Origin: Anaerolineae bacterium
Lineage (GTDB): Bacteria; Chloroflexota; Anaerolineae; Promineifilales; Promineifilaceae
Assembly: GCA_020848035.1 (NCBI GenBank)
Contig: JADLAX010000002.1
Location: 21,822 to 85,821 of the forward strand
Reading direction: 5' to 3'
DNA length: 64,000 nucleotides
The notes beneath the pieces were generated by a model that saw only the letters and a list, made by a program, of their open reading frames with translations, had not been told where the DNA came from and made no database searches. Shown one piece after another: positions 7,524 to 15,003 of this stretch. Positions within the stretch are counted from its first letter, which is position 1. Every line of letters begins with the position of its first letter. A program made the translations under genes and the position numbers.

Positions 7524-9215
7524 CTAGCCGCGGCGGAGCATGACCACACCTACGCCAGCCAGCAGGACCAGGATAGCGGCAACCACCAGGACGATGCCGC
7601 CAATGCTGCTAAAGAAGCCACCTTCTTCCGCTGGTGCGGCATCACCGGTATCGGCCGTTTCGGCTGCGGTGTCGGTTGTGGTGTCGCTGGTGGAGGCATC
7701 GGCAACGGCCGTTTCCTGCGGATCAAACCGGGTTCCAAACGCCACCGAAACCTGTGCCCCTTCGGCGACAGACACAGCCCAGCTGGGCGAAGTTGTCGGC
7801 TGATAATCAGCGGGTGGGAAGATTTGCACCTGGTAGGTGTCTGGCTCCAGGTTCTCGAAGCAGTACGGCTCGCTGGCCCCGTCGGTAATGTGTGTGGTCA
7901 CCGTGCTGCCGCCCCGGAAGATGGTGATGGCCGCGTCGGCCTGCAAGCCCTCGGTGGCGTCGTCTCGCGTGCCGTCGCCGTTGATGTCATCAAATGCCGC
8001 CACGCAGATCGTTCCGGTGGAAACGGCCGCTTCCGTCGCGGTCGGTTCCACAAGAGGGGCAGCCTCTTCGCTGTCGGTGCCTTCCACCTCAATCACTTCT
8101 TCGGTAGGCGCGGCTTCGGCCGATTCTTCCGTGGCACCTTCTTCGGTAGCGCTTCCTTCAGCGGGCGCTTCAGCCGTGGCTTCTGGTGCCGCCACCGTGG
8201 TACCCGGTTCCTTGATTACCAGCTCCTGCCCTACGGCAATAAAGGCCGGATTGTTGTTCAATTCCCGAATAACCGGCAGCGCTTGTTCGGGGGTCAACCC
8301 CAGCGCCGGGGCGTATTGAATGGCAATCGACCAGAAGCTGTCCCCGGTGTTCACCGTGTGAATAATCGCGCCATCAGCACGCGGCGTGGGCGTCGGGAAC
8401 GGCGTCGCGGTTGGGCCAGTCTGGGCGGGGGCACCGCCACTGCTGCCGCTGCCACCACTGCTGCCACCGGGGTTAGGCACATTGCTGGTGGTGCCCAGCG
8501 CATACAGCCCCACACCGTCCATGAAAAAGCCGCTGTTCACGTAGGGATGACGCGATCCCATCTCCAGGAAGATGATCATCGATTGGGCCGTGGCAGTGAA
8601 ATCCCAGCTGTAGGTGATGTTGTTGAGATAAAAGCCGTTCACGTTTGCAGCCGTCCACAGCGGGCTGTAGGTCAACCCCGGGCTGAGCCAGCCAGAGCCA
8701 GTTGGCCCCACGCTAAAGCGGACAAAACCGGAGTCGTTACGATCTGGGGCTTGCTTCCCACCCTCGTAGGATTCTACGATGTCAACAAAAATGGGGGCCG
8801 AAATGCGATAATTGCGGCCCACTTCCAGGCCAGAAACTTCCTGAGACAGCGCCATCAAAACAGGCGACCAGGGTTTGAACATTTTCAGGGTATAGCTGCC
8901 ATCTCGGAAAAAGAGAGAACGCTCGTTTAGCGGCGCATCTTCGATATACCAGACGACCGTTTCTGGCCGGTAAGCCACCGTTCCATCAGTGCCATCAAAA
9001 GGCACCCCATCCAGCCAGTGCATGCGCCAGTTATTGGGCACAGCAATCTGCGGAATGGAATCCTGGTTATAATACCCGCCTTCAAAACCAGGGTTTTGAA
9101 ACAGGTTACCCGAAACAATTTCTTGCGCAGCTGCATCCCCACGAGGGAAACTGAGCACAGTGACCAATAAAGTCACTGCCAGCAGCAGTACGCTTTTCGC
9201 AACTTTGTTTTTCAT
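7524..9215 (-). CDS. Cell-surface protein with LysM and SdrD-B-like domains
   Basis: A 563-residue exported protein starting at MKNKVAKS behind GGAGGAAAG. It has a signal peptide at 1-29. An N-terminal beta-sandwich of the carbohydrate-binding type follows (NPGFEGGYY to about residue 235), then a Gly/Ser linker and one LysM module (HTVNTGDSFWSIA region, about 275-325). A Glu/Ala/Thr-rich linker leads to an SdrD-B-like domain (FDDINGDGTRDD, Ca-binding-type motif). The C-terminal helix GIVLVVAAILVLLAG ends in RRG. The architecture suggests a wall-associated, membrane-anchored surface protein. No enzyme motif is seen. Confidence 0.85.
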   Translation of the reverse strand: MKNKVAKSVLLLAVTLLVTVLSFPRGDAAAQEIVSGNLFQNPGFEGGYYNQDSIPQIAVPNNWRMHWLDGVPFDGTDGTVAYRPETVVWYIEDAPLNERSLFFRDGSYTLKMFKPWSPVLMALSQEVSGLEVGRNYRISAPIFVDIVESYEGGKQAPDRNDSGFVRFSVGPTGSGWLSPGLTYSPLWTAANVNGFYLNNITYSWDFTATAQSMIIFLEMGSRHPYVNSGFFMDGVGLYALGTTSNVPNPGGSSGGSGSSGGAPAQTGPTATPFPTPTPRADGAIIHTVNTGDSFWSIAIQYAPALGLTPEQALPVIRELNNNPAFIAVGQELVIKEPGTTVAAPEATAEAPAEGSATEEGATEESAEAAPTEEVIEVEGTDSEEAAPLVEPTATEAAVSTGTICVAAFDDINGDGTRDDATEGLQADAAITIFRGGSTVTTHITDGASEPYCFENLEPDTYQVQIFPPADYQPTTSPSWAVSVAEGAQVSVAFGTRFDPQETAVADASTSDTTTDTAAETADTGDAAPAEEGGFFSSIGGIVLVVAAILVLLAGVGVVMLRRG

Positions 9216-9351
9216 CTTCTTTCCTCCACACATACATCAATGCCCGGTGGTGAAATTTTTGCTAGGCATTGTCTCTTCCTGGTGTCAACGCCAGTTTGAA
9301 CGCCATATCAAAACCCTGTCTGGGTGGCTGGCGCAACCACAGACAAAAATA

Positions 9352-9423
9352 TAGCGCAATCATAAATTGCGCTAGAAACAAGTGAAAATTGTAACATAGC
9401 GCTCAGGAAACAACAATTTTCAC
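9352..9423. promoter_or_regulatory. Two hairpins in a divergent intergenic region
   Basis: TAGCGCAAT (9352-9360)/ATTGCGCTA (9366-9374) is a 9-bp stem. GTGAAAATTGT (9382-9392)/ACAATTTTCAC (9413-9423) is an 11-bp inverted repeat. Both lie in the 252 bp between the divergently transcribed surface-protein and giant membrane-protein genes. A TATGAT -10-like box follows at about 9433. The arms may bind a regulator of one or both genes. No good -35 was identified. Confidence 0.5.
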
Positions 9424-9467
9424 GAGGTGTGGTATGATCCTGCGCGAGAGCAATTATTGATACAACC

Positions 9468-12400
9468 ATGTCTCGCGACCCACACCGATCTATCCCCGTT
9501 TTTTCCGCGTCAAGCCAGTCCCGGCTAAACATCTGGCAGGTGAGCTTTTTCCTGTTTCTCATCTGGCTTTTAGCCATCCCGCTGCTGCAGCCGCTGTTCA
9601 CCAGCCAGCTGTCTTGTGGCTTTGATACAACGTTTCATCTGTGGCGAGCGGTGCAGGCGGGGGCGCTGCTGGAGGATGGGATTTTGTTCAGCCGTTGGGC
9701 GCCCCAGATGGCGCATGGCTATGGCTACCCGCTGTTTATGTACCAATCCCCTTTGTCGGCGCAGGTTACGGCCGTATTCCACCATCTCTCTCTCAGCTGG
9801 CCCGTGGCCTTAAACCTGGTCTACGCCCTGGGCATTCTGGCCTCGGGCTGGACGATGTGGTGGCTGGCCCGCACCTTTTTTGGCGATTGGGGTGGCCTGG
9901 TGGCCGCCGTGGCCTACCTGTACGCGCCATTCCATGCCTACGTGGCCTTTTACCGCGCCAGCCTGTCGGAGACGGTGGCCTGGAGCCTGCCGCCGCTGGT
10001 GCTGTGGGGGCTGTACCGCTGGCAAAAAGATCGCACCGCCTGGGGCCTGGGCACGGCCGTTTTCAGCTTCATCCTCCTGGTATATACCCACGACGTGACG
10101 GCCTACATGTTCCTGCCCCTGTTTGGCGGCTGGATTGGGCTGTGGGCGATGGGCTTTTTCGACAGGCTCAACGCAGGCCGTTCCTGGCACACCTTCTGGC
10201 AGGGTGGGCTGGCTCTGCTGCTGGGGCTGGGTGGCAGCGCCTTCTTCTGGCTGCCCGCCATTTTTGAACGATCCGCCATCCAGTTTGAGCGCGCCAACAG
10301 CGCCTGGCCCTTCTTGTATACCAACAACTTCCTGCCGCTGGACCAACTCCTGGCGCTGCCGCGCAACGCCGACCCCAGCCTGCTCAACGATTGGCCGCCA
10401 CGCGCCCTTGGCGTGCTGCTGCTGGTTATGGCCCTGGCCGGGGCCGGGCTGACGTGGCGTGGGGCAAAAAGTCAGCGCTGGCTGATCGGTTTTTTGCTGC
10501 TGGGGCTGGGCGGCTATCTTTTCCTCACCGTGCGTGGATCGGAATGGGTGTGGACGGCCGTTCCCCAACTGGCCGCCTTCCAATTCCCCTGGCGCTTCCT
10601 CGCCCCCGCCAGCCTCATCGCCGCCTTCCTGTGTGGCGGGATAAGTGGAACGTGGCAAACAAAAACCGCCGTCGCAGCGACTGCAGCGGTTCCATCCAAC
10701 AAAAAAACCTCCGCGCTCTCCGCGTTCTCTGCGGTAAATATATTGGCGATTGTCCTGTTGTCGCTGGGGCACTGGGGCTGGCTCTACCCCGATTTATGTG
10801 ATCCGCCCGCCGATCTGTCGCTGGAAGGGTTGGTGGCCTGGGAAGTGGCCACCCAAACGCTGGGCAGCACAGCCAGCGGCGAGCTGCTGCCGCGCGATGT
10901 GGCTATCATGCCCGATCCAACCAGTTCGCCTGCCTGGCTGGCCCGCCTCGATGAAACTACCCTACCGCCCGAAGCCAAGTTACTAACCACCAGCCACGAA
11001 CCACTCGCCACGACCATCGAATTAGAAACGGCCGTTCCCTTCCAGGCCACCCTGCGCACCTTCTACTTTCCCGGCTGGCGGGTGACGGTCAACGGCCGTA
11101 CCGTTCCCATCATCCCTTCCAACCCCGAAGGCTGGATCACCGTGCCGGTGCCCGACGGCCGTGCCACCATCCAGGCCACCTTTGGCGAAACGCCGCTGCG
11201 TGCCTGGGCCGATGGGCTGTCGCTGGTGAGTGTAGTTTTGCTGCTGGTGGTCGGTAATGTCGCTGCGCGACCACTTCGCGTACGGTTATCGGTAAACGGT
11301 AATTGCTCCACCGCTCACCATTCACCGCTCACCGCTTACGGCTTACCGCTCGCCGTCGCCCTGCTGCTCATTGCCGCCAAATTCTGGCTGGTTGATGCCG
11401 GGCAGACGCCGCTGCGGCAGGCGCAGCTGCACGACGGAATGCTGGCTGGGGTGGCGCAGCCAACGGCCGTTACTCTGGGCACGGCTAGCAGTCCAGCGCA
11501 GGTGCGGCTGTGGGGGCTGGATGAGTGGCAAACGGCCGTACCCGCCGATCAGCCCCTCACCCTCACCCTTTACTGGCAGGCGCTCCAGCCGCTGGCTGCC
11601 AACTACAAAGTTGGCCTGACCCTGGTCGATGAAAACGGCGTACGCTGGTCCGAGGAAGGGCTGCGCGACTACCGCTGGCTGCGCAATCCGCCGCCCACCA
11701 GCGGCTGGCCTACCGACCAGTATGCCCTCACCGCCTTTTACGTCGATTTGCTGCCGGGCACGCCGCCGGGTGTCTACCAGCTCCAGCTCGCCTTTTTTGA
11801 AGAAAACACGTTGATGCCGCTGACCTTTTACCAGGACAACGGCCAGCCGCTCGGCCCCCTGCTGGAACTCGGCCAGGTGACGGTTGAGCCGCCCGATGAA
11901 TCCTGGCCCGCCACGCTGGAGATGCAGCACCGGCTCAACGCCACGGTGAACAACGCCACGCTTTGGGGCAGTAATCTGGATCGTGCCCAGGCCGCGCCGG
12001 GGGATCCGCTGCTGGCAACGCTGTTCTGGTCGGCACAGGGCGAGGTGGCAACGACGCTGAGCCTGGTGAATGCAGCGGGGGAACCAGCGGCCAACTGGCC
12101 CGTGTTGCTGCCGGATTACGGCCCGGGCACGTGGCGCAGCCAGCTGCTTTTGCGCCTGCCGGTTAACCTGGCCAACGGCCGTTACCAATGGCAGCTCACC
12201 TTCCCCACGGGGCAAATGGCCCGCTGGGGCGAACTGACCATCACTGCGCCCAACCGCACGCTCACCCAGCCTGAGGTGACAACGGCCGTCAACATCACCC
12301 TCAGCGAGCAGGCCACCCTGGTGGGCTTTAGCCTGGACGACACCACCGTGGTGGCGGGCCAAACGGTAAACCTGACCCTGGTGTGGCAGGGGGTGACGGA

Positions 12401-12677
12401 AATGAGCGAGAGTTACCGGGTGTTTGTCCATCTGCTGGCGGAAGACGGCCGTCTTGTCGCTCAATCAGATGGACTACCCGCCAGCTGGACGCGCCCCACT
12501 ACCGGCTGGCTGCCTGGCGAATTTATCACCGACCGGCACAGTCTGACCCTGCCCAACGAGCTGCCACCGGGGCGCTACCACCTGGTGACGGGCCTTTACC
12601 TGCCCAACGCCAGCCGCCTGCAGCAGCCCGACGGTACAGACGCCATTTTTCTGGCTCCCCTCAGCCTCTCACCCTGA
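9468..12677 (+). CDS. Giant polytopic membrane protein, PTPS-related/YfhO-like family
   Basis: A 1069-residue protein. The first 430 residues hold about ten hydrophobic helices and the pattern FDTTFHLWR...SRWAPQMAHGYGYPLF, which matches the '6-pyruvoyl-tetrahydropterin synthase-related' membrane family often placed near GT-C glycosyltransferases. Further helices lie near 590 and 640. The C-terminal 430 residues form beta-rich repeats (LYWQALQPL, LVWQGVTEM) probably outside the cell. A role in glycosylation or lipid-linked sugar handling is inference. Two spacer-type repeats are read in frame inside it (10708-10735 and 11282-11350). Confidence 0.75.
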   Translation: MSRDPHRSIPVFSASSQSRLNIWQVSFFLFLIWLLAIPLLQPLFTSQLSCGFDTTFHLWRAVQAGALLEDGILFSRWAPQMAHGYGYPLFMYQSPLSAQVTAVFHHLSLSWPVALNLVYALGILASGWTMWWLARTFFGDWGGLVAAVAYLYAPFHAYVAFYRASLSETVAWSLPPLVLWGLYRWQKDRTAWGLGTAVFSFILLVYTHDVTAYMFLPLFGGWIGLWAMGFFDRLNAGRSWHTFWQGGLALLLGLGGSAFFWLPAIFERSAIQFERANSAWPFLYTNNFLPLDQLLALPRNADPSLLNDWPPRALGVLLLVMALAGAGLTWRGAKSQRWLIGFLLLGLGGYLFLTVRGSEWVWTAVPQLAAFQFPWRFLAPASLIAAFLCGGISGTWQTKTAVAATAAVPSNKKTSALSAFSAVNILAIVLLSLGHWGWLYPDLCDPPADLSLEGLVAWEVATQTLGSTASGELLPRDVAIMPDPTSSPAWLARLDETTLPPEAKLLTTSHEPLATTIELETAVPFQATLRTFYFPGWRVTVNGRTVPIIPSNPEGWITVPVPDGRATIQATFGETPLRAWADGLSLVSVVLLLVVGNVAARPLRVRLSVNGNCSTAHHSPLTAYGLPLAVALLLIAAKFWLVDAGQTPLRQAQLHDGMLAGVAQPTAVTLGTASSPAQVRLWGLDEWQTAVPADQPLTLTLYWQALQPLAANYKVGLTLVDENGVRWSEEGLRDYRWLRNPPPTSGWPTDQYALTAFYVDLLPGTPPGVYQLQLAFFEENTLMPLTFYQDNGQPLGPLLELGQVTVEPPDESWPATLEMQHRLNATVNNATLWGSNLDRAQAAPGDPLLATLFWSAQGEVATTLSLVNAAGEPAANWPVLLPDYGPGTWRSQLLLRLPVNLANGRYQWQLTFPTGQMARWGELTITAPNRTLTQPEVTTAVNITLSEQATLVGFSLDDTTVVAGQTVNLTLVWQGVTEMSESYRVFVHLLAEDGRLVAQSDGLPASWTRPTTGWLPGEFITDRHSLTLPNELPPGRYHLVTGLYLPNASRLQQPDGTDAIFLAPLSLSP
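10708..10735 (+). repeat. In-frame copy of the CCGCAGAGA/CGCGGAG dispersed repeat
   Basis: The complement of this stretch reads ACCGCAGAGAACGCGGAGAG and continues CGCGGAGG. It closely matches the intergenic sequence at 62489-62516 (CACCGCAGAGACACGGAGGG then CGCGGAGG). Here it is translated as part of the loop KKTSALSAFSAVN between two membrane helices, preceded by an A-run. This indicates insertion of an intergenic-type repeat into a coding sequence. Confidence 0.6.
11282..11350 (+). repeat. In-frame short-period repeat inside the giant membrane protein
   Basis: ACGGTTATCGGTAAACGGTA is followed by CCGCTCACCATTCACCGCTC and more ACCGCT-type units, forming imperfectly complementary arms. It is translated as RLSVNGNCSTAHHSPLTAYG, between a membrane helix and the next one. 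The units resemble the spacer hairpin at 7471-7520, so the same kind of element is tolerated inside a gene at a domain boundary. Confidence 0.55.
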
Positions 12678-12688
12678 GGCAAGACGCA

Positions 12689-13630
12689 TTAGTTTGAGGC
12701 ATAAACGGCCGTGCGATCCCGCCGCCGTGCCAGTTCGCTGGTGTAAGCTTTACCCAACGTGGCGGCCTGTTTACGCGCCCAGGCCGTCAGTGAGGTTGTG
12801 CCGGTTGGCGGCGTGTCTACATACAACAGCCCGTCCATCAGCCCCTCAATTTCTTCCCGGGTCACCACCACATCGTCTACCAGCAAACTAACGGCCCGGC
12901 CCAGCCAGTAACCTAAAAAGGGAGGAATGGTGAGAATCGGCCGTTTTTTGCCAATCACCGTGCCAATCATCGTCACCAGTTCACGGTAGGTAAACGTCTC
13001 TGGGCCAATGGCATTCACAATGCGATTCCCCCGGCTAGCACCCTCCGCAACAGCCAACGCGGCCAGGTCATCCACGTAAATGGGCTGCAAGCGGTACTGC
13101 CCATCGCCAAACACGCCAAACACCGGGAATTTGCGCACCATCCAGGCAATGTTGTTGATCAAAATATCTTCCTTGCCAAACAAAACCGTGGGCCGCAAGA
13201 TGGCATACGACAAACCAGAGGCAGCCAGCGCCTCTTCCAGCTCGGCTTTCCCCCGAAAATATTCCAACGGAGACGTGAGCGACGGATTGGTAATGCTGAT
13301 ATGCACCACCCGCTCCACGCCCGCCGCTTTGGCCGCCTGAAACAGCGTCAGCGTATTGGCCACTGCCGAAGCATGCTGAAACGTCTCATGGTTAAACCGC
13401 ACCCAGTACGTGTTGTAAAGCACTTTCACGCCGCGCAAGCTTTCCGTCAGCAGTGGCAAATTGTCGAAGTTGAAGGGGTAAGCCGTGACCTTGCTGCCAA
13501 ATGGATTGTTCCGCTGGGGTGAATTGGTGAGGGTAATGACCTCATGCCCCTGACGCAAAAGCCGCTGCGCGATATATTTACCCGAATAACCAAAAGCTCC
13601 AGTAACCGCATGTTTTTGTGGTGTAGCCAT
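12689..13630 (-). CDS. NAD(P)-dependent epimerase/dehydratase-like protein (atypical SDR)
   Basis: A 313-residue Rossmann-fold protein with the nucleotide-binding pattern GAFGYSGKYIAQRLL at about 8-22. It belongs to the atypical short-chain dehydrogenases (NmrA/NDUFA9-like), which often lack the full catalytic Tyr-x-x-x-Lys. The start at MATPQKH has AAGGAGT seven bases upstream. It begins 1 bp before the stop of the upstream GbsR-like regulator, so the two form an operon. The gene converges with the giant membrane-protein gene 11 bp away. Substrate unknown. Confidence 0.85.
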   Translation of the reverse strand: MATPQKHAVTGAFGYSGKYIAQRLLRQGHEVITLTNSPQRNNPFGSKVTAYPFNFDNLPLLTESLRGVKVLYNTYWVRFNHETFQHASAVANTLTLFQAAKAAGVERVVHISITNPSLTSPLEYFRGKAELEEALAASGLSYAILRPTVLFGKEDILINNIAWMVRKFPVFGVFGDGQYRLQPIYVDDLAALAVAEGASRGNRIVNAIGPETFTYRELVTMIGTVIGKKRPILTIPPFLGYWLGRAVSLLVDDVVVTREEIEGLMDGLLYVDTPPTGTTSLTAWARKQAATLGKAYTSELARRRDRTAVYASN

Positions 13631-13631
13631 T

Positions 13632-14195
13632 TTAGGACTCCTTATTGGTTGTTGTTTTGCCAAACAGGCGCTGCACGGTGTTTAAGCGCAGCTCATCCAG
13701 AGCCAACAGCGTGGCAACAATGTTATCCAGCATGTTGAAGAATGATTTCATCTTCTCCATTCGCTCCTGGTACAGCCTGGCCAGCGCGGCGTCTTCAGGG
13801 TCAGCTGCGGCCCCCTGGCTGTTAACCATAGCCAGGCTGTCATCCACCGTGCGCAGCGCTACATCGAACTCCTGCTTTTCGCGTTCACGCAGCACCGTGC
13901 GAATAATCTTCCAGAAATCGGTTTCGGGAATGTAATAATCCTTGCGATCACCCAATTGCAGCTGCTTATGCACCATGCCCAGGCGTTCTAGCGTGCGCAC
14001 GTTGGTGCTCACCGCGCCCTTAGTCACGCCAACTTGCTGCACAATTTCATCCAGCGTAAGCGGGGCTGGGGCCAGGTAAATGGCCCCGTAGATCGCCCCC
14101 ATGGCTTTCGGAAATCCCCAAAAGTGGCTGATCCGGATCATTCCCTGGATAAATGTTTGTTGGGCTTGCTGTAGCTCCTGGTTCATATCTATCAT
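13632..14195 (-). CDS. GbsR/MarR-like winged-helix transcriptional regulator
   Basis: A 187-residue protein with a winged helix-turn-helix (LTLDEIVQQVGVTKGAVSTN, about 53-72). A long helical C-terminus typical of the GbsR branch of MarR proteins follows. An ATG nine bases inside (MNQELQQ) is an equally good start. It is the first gene of an operon with the SDR protein. Its promoter contains a 9-bp inverted repeat just downstream of the -10, consistent with autoregulation. Ligand unknown. Confidence 0.88.
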   Translation of the reverse strand: MIDMNQELQQAQQTFIQGMIRISHFWGFPKAMGAIYGAIYLAPAPLTLDEIVQQVGVTKGAVSTNVRTLERLGMVHKQLQLGDRKDYYIPETDFWKIIRTVLREREKQEFDVALRTVDDSLAMVNSQGAAADPEDAALARLYQERMEKMKSFFNMLDNIVATLLALDELRLNTVQRLFGKTTTNKES

Positions 14196-14209
14196 CCTGT
14201 TTGATTACA

Positions 14210-14261
14210 ACGTTTAGTACAAACTAAACGTAGTATACAAAGCAAACGGCCGTCTTGTCAA
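14210..14261 (-). promoter_or_regulatory. Sigma-70-type promoter and putative operator of the GbsR-SDR operon
   Basis: On the minus strand TTGACA (14261-14256) is separated by 18 bases from TATACT (14237-14232), a near-consensus SigA promoter. Immediately downstream of the -10 is the inverted repeat ACGTTTAGT (14210-14218)/ACTAAACGT (14223-14231) with a 4-base gap. It overlaps the expected transcription start. This placement suits repression by the encoded winged-helix regulator. Confidence 0.85.
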
Positions 14262-14282
14262 CCAGCTTTTGGGGATGAAAAG

Positions 14283-14882
14283 TTAGCGTTGTAGGATGAT
14301 TAGTTCTTCGATTTTCTGGCGGGAAGGGACAGAATCGTGGGGAAACTCGCGGTGCTGCAAAGTGAACCCGTGTTCAGTTAGCAGTTCAACCACGGCATCT
14401 GGCTGCACCACAAACGGTGGCCCACCGGGGCGGCGGCCAATGGGAAATGCCAGGCCAATGTACAGCCCGCCGGGCTTAAGCAGACGCGCCGCGAGCGCGG
14501 CATACTCGCTGCGCCGCGCTGGATCGATGGCGCAAAAGCAGGTGTATTCGAGCAGGTAGTCGAAACGGCCGTCCCACGCCCCATCCAGCGCAAAAATATC
14601 CTGTTCCAAGATTTCGATCTGAGCATCCGCGTGGTTCAATTGGCGCATCGCAGCAGCCGCCTGGGGGGCAAAGTCAACGGCCGTTACCGCAAAGCCGTGC
14701 CGGGCAAACAGGCGGGCGTCGTGGCCGTAACCGGCACCCAGCACAATCATCGCGCCGGGTGGGTAGTGGCCGCTGGCCGCCAGCCGGGCAAAGGTGGGTG
14801 TTGGCTCGCCGAGGTCCCAGGGGATACGGCCGTTGTGGTAACTTTCCTGCCAAAACAAGGGCGAGTTGGTGTCTAACAGCAT
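14283..14882 (-). CDS. Class I SAM-dependent methyltransferase, TPMT-like
   Basis: A 199-residue protein matching the thiopurine S-methyltransferase-like family: WQESYHNGRIPWDLGEPTP at the N-terminus and SAM-binding motif I VLGAGYGHDARLFARHG (about 42-58). The acidic motif AVDFAPQA follows. Length is normal. Family members methylate thiols, thiocyanate, halides or selenium compounds, and the substrate cannot be chosen from sequence. It lies upstream of, and on the same strand as, the GbsR operon, but separated by its promoter. Confidence 0.85.
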   Translation of the reverse strand: MLLDTNSPLFWQESYHNGRIPWDLGEPTPTFARLAASGHYPPGAMIVLGAGYGHDARLFARHGFAVTAVDFAPQAAAAMRQLNHADAQIEILEQDIFALDGAWDGRFDYLLEYTCFCAIDPARRSEYAALAARLLKPGGLYIGLAFPIGRRPGGPPFVVQPDAVVELLTEHGFTLQHREFPHDSVPSRQKIEELIILQR

Positions 14883-15003
14883 AACCCGATTATAACCAAC
14901 TCCGATTGACGCCCCAAAATGCCCCTACCAAACCCTCAACAAAAGCGGATGGATGCGGCTTTTGCCGTTGGCGAAATATCCATTGCGGTTTATTATTTGC
15001 CCT

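Noticed and set aside
7497..8930. Long plus-strand open frame (477 codons) over the LysM surface-protein gene
   Set aside because: Antisense shadow of a gene with signal peptide, LysM and clear codon use; the shadow is rich in Gly/Arg/His with no domain.
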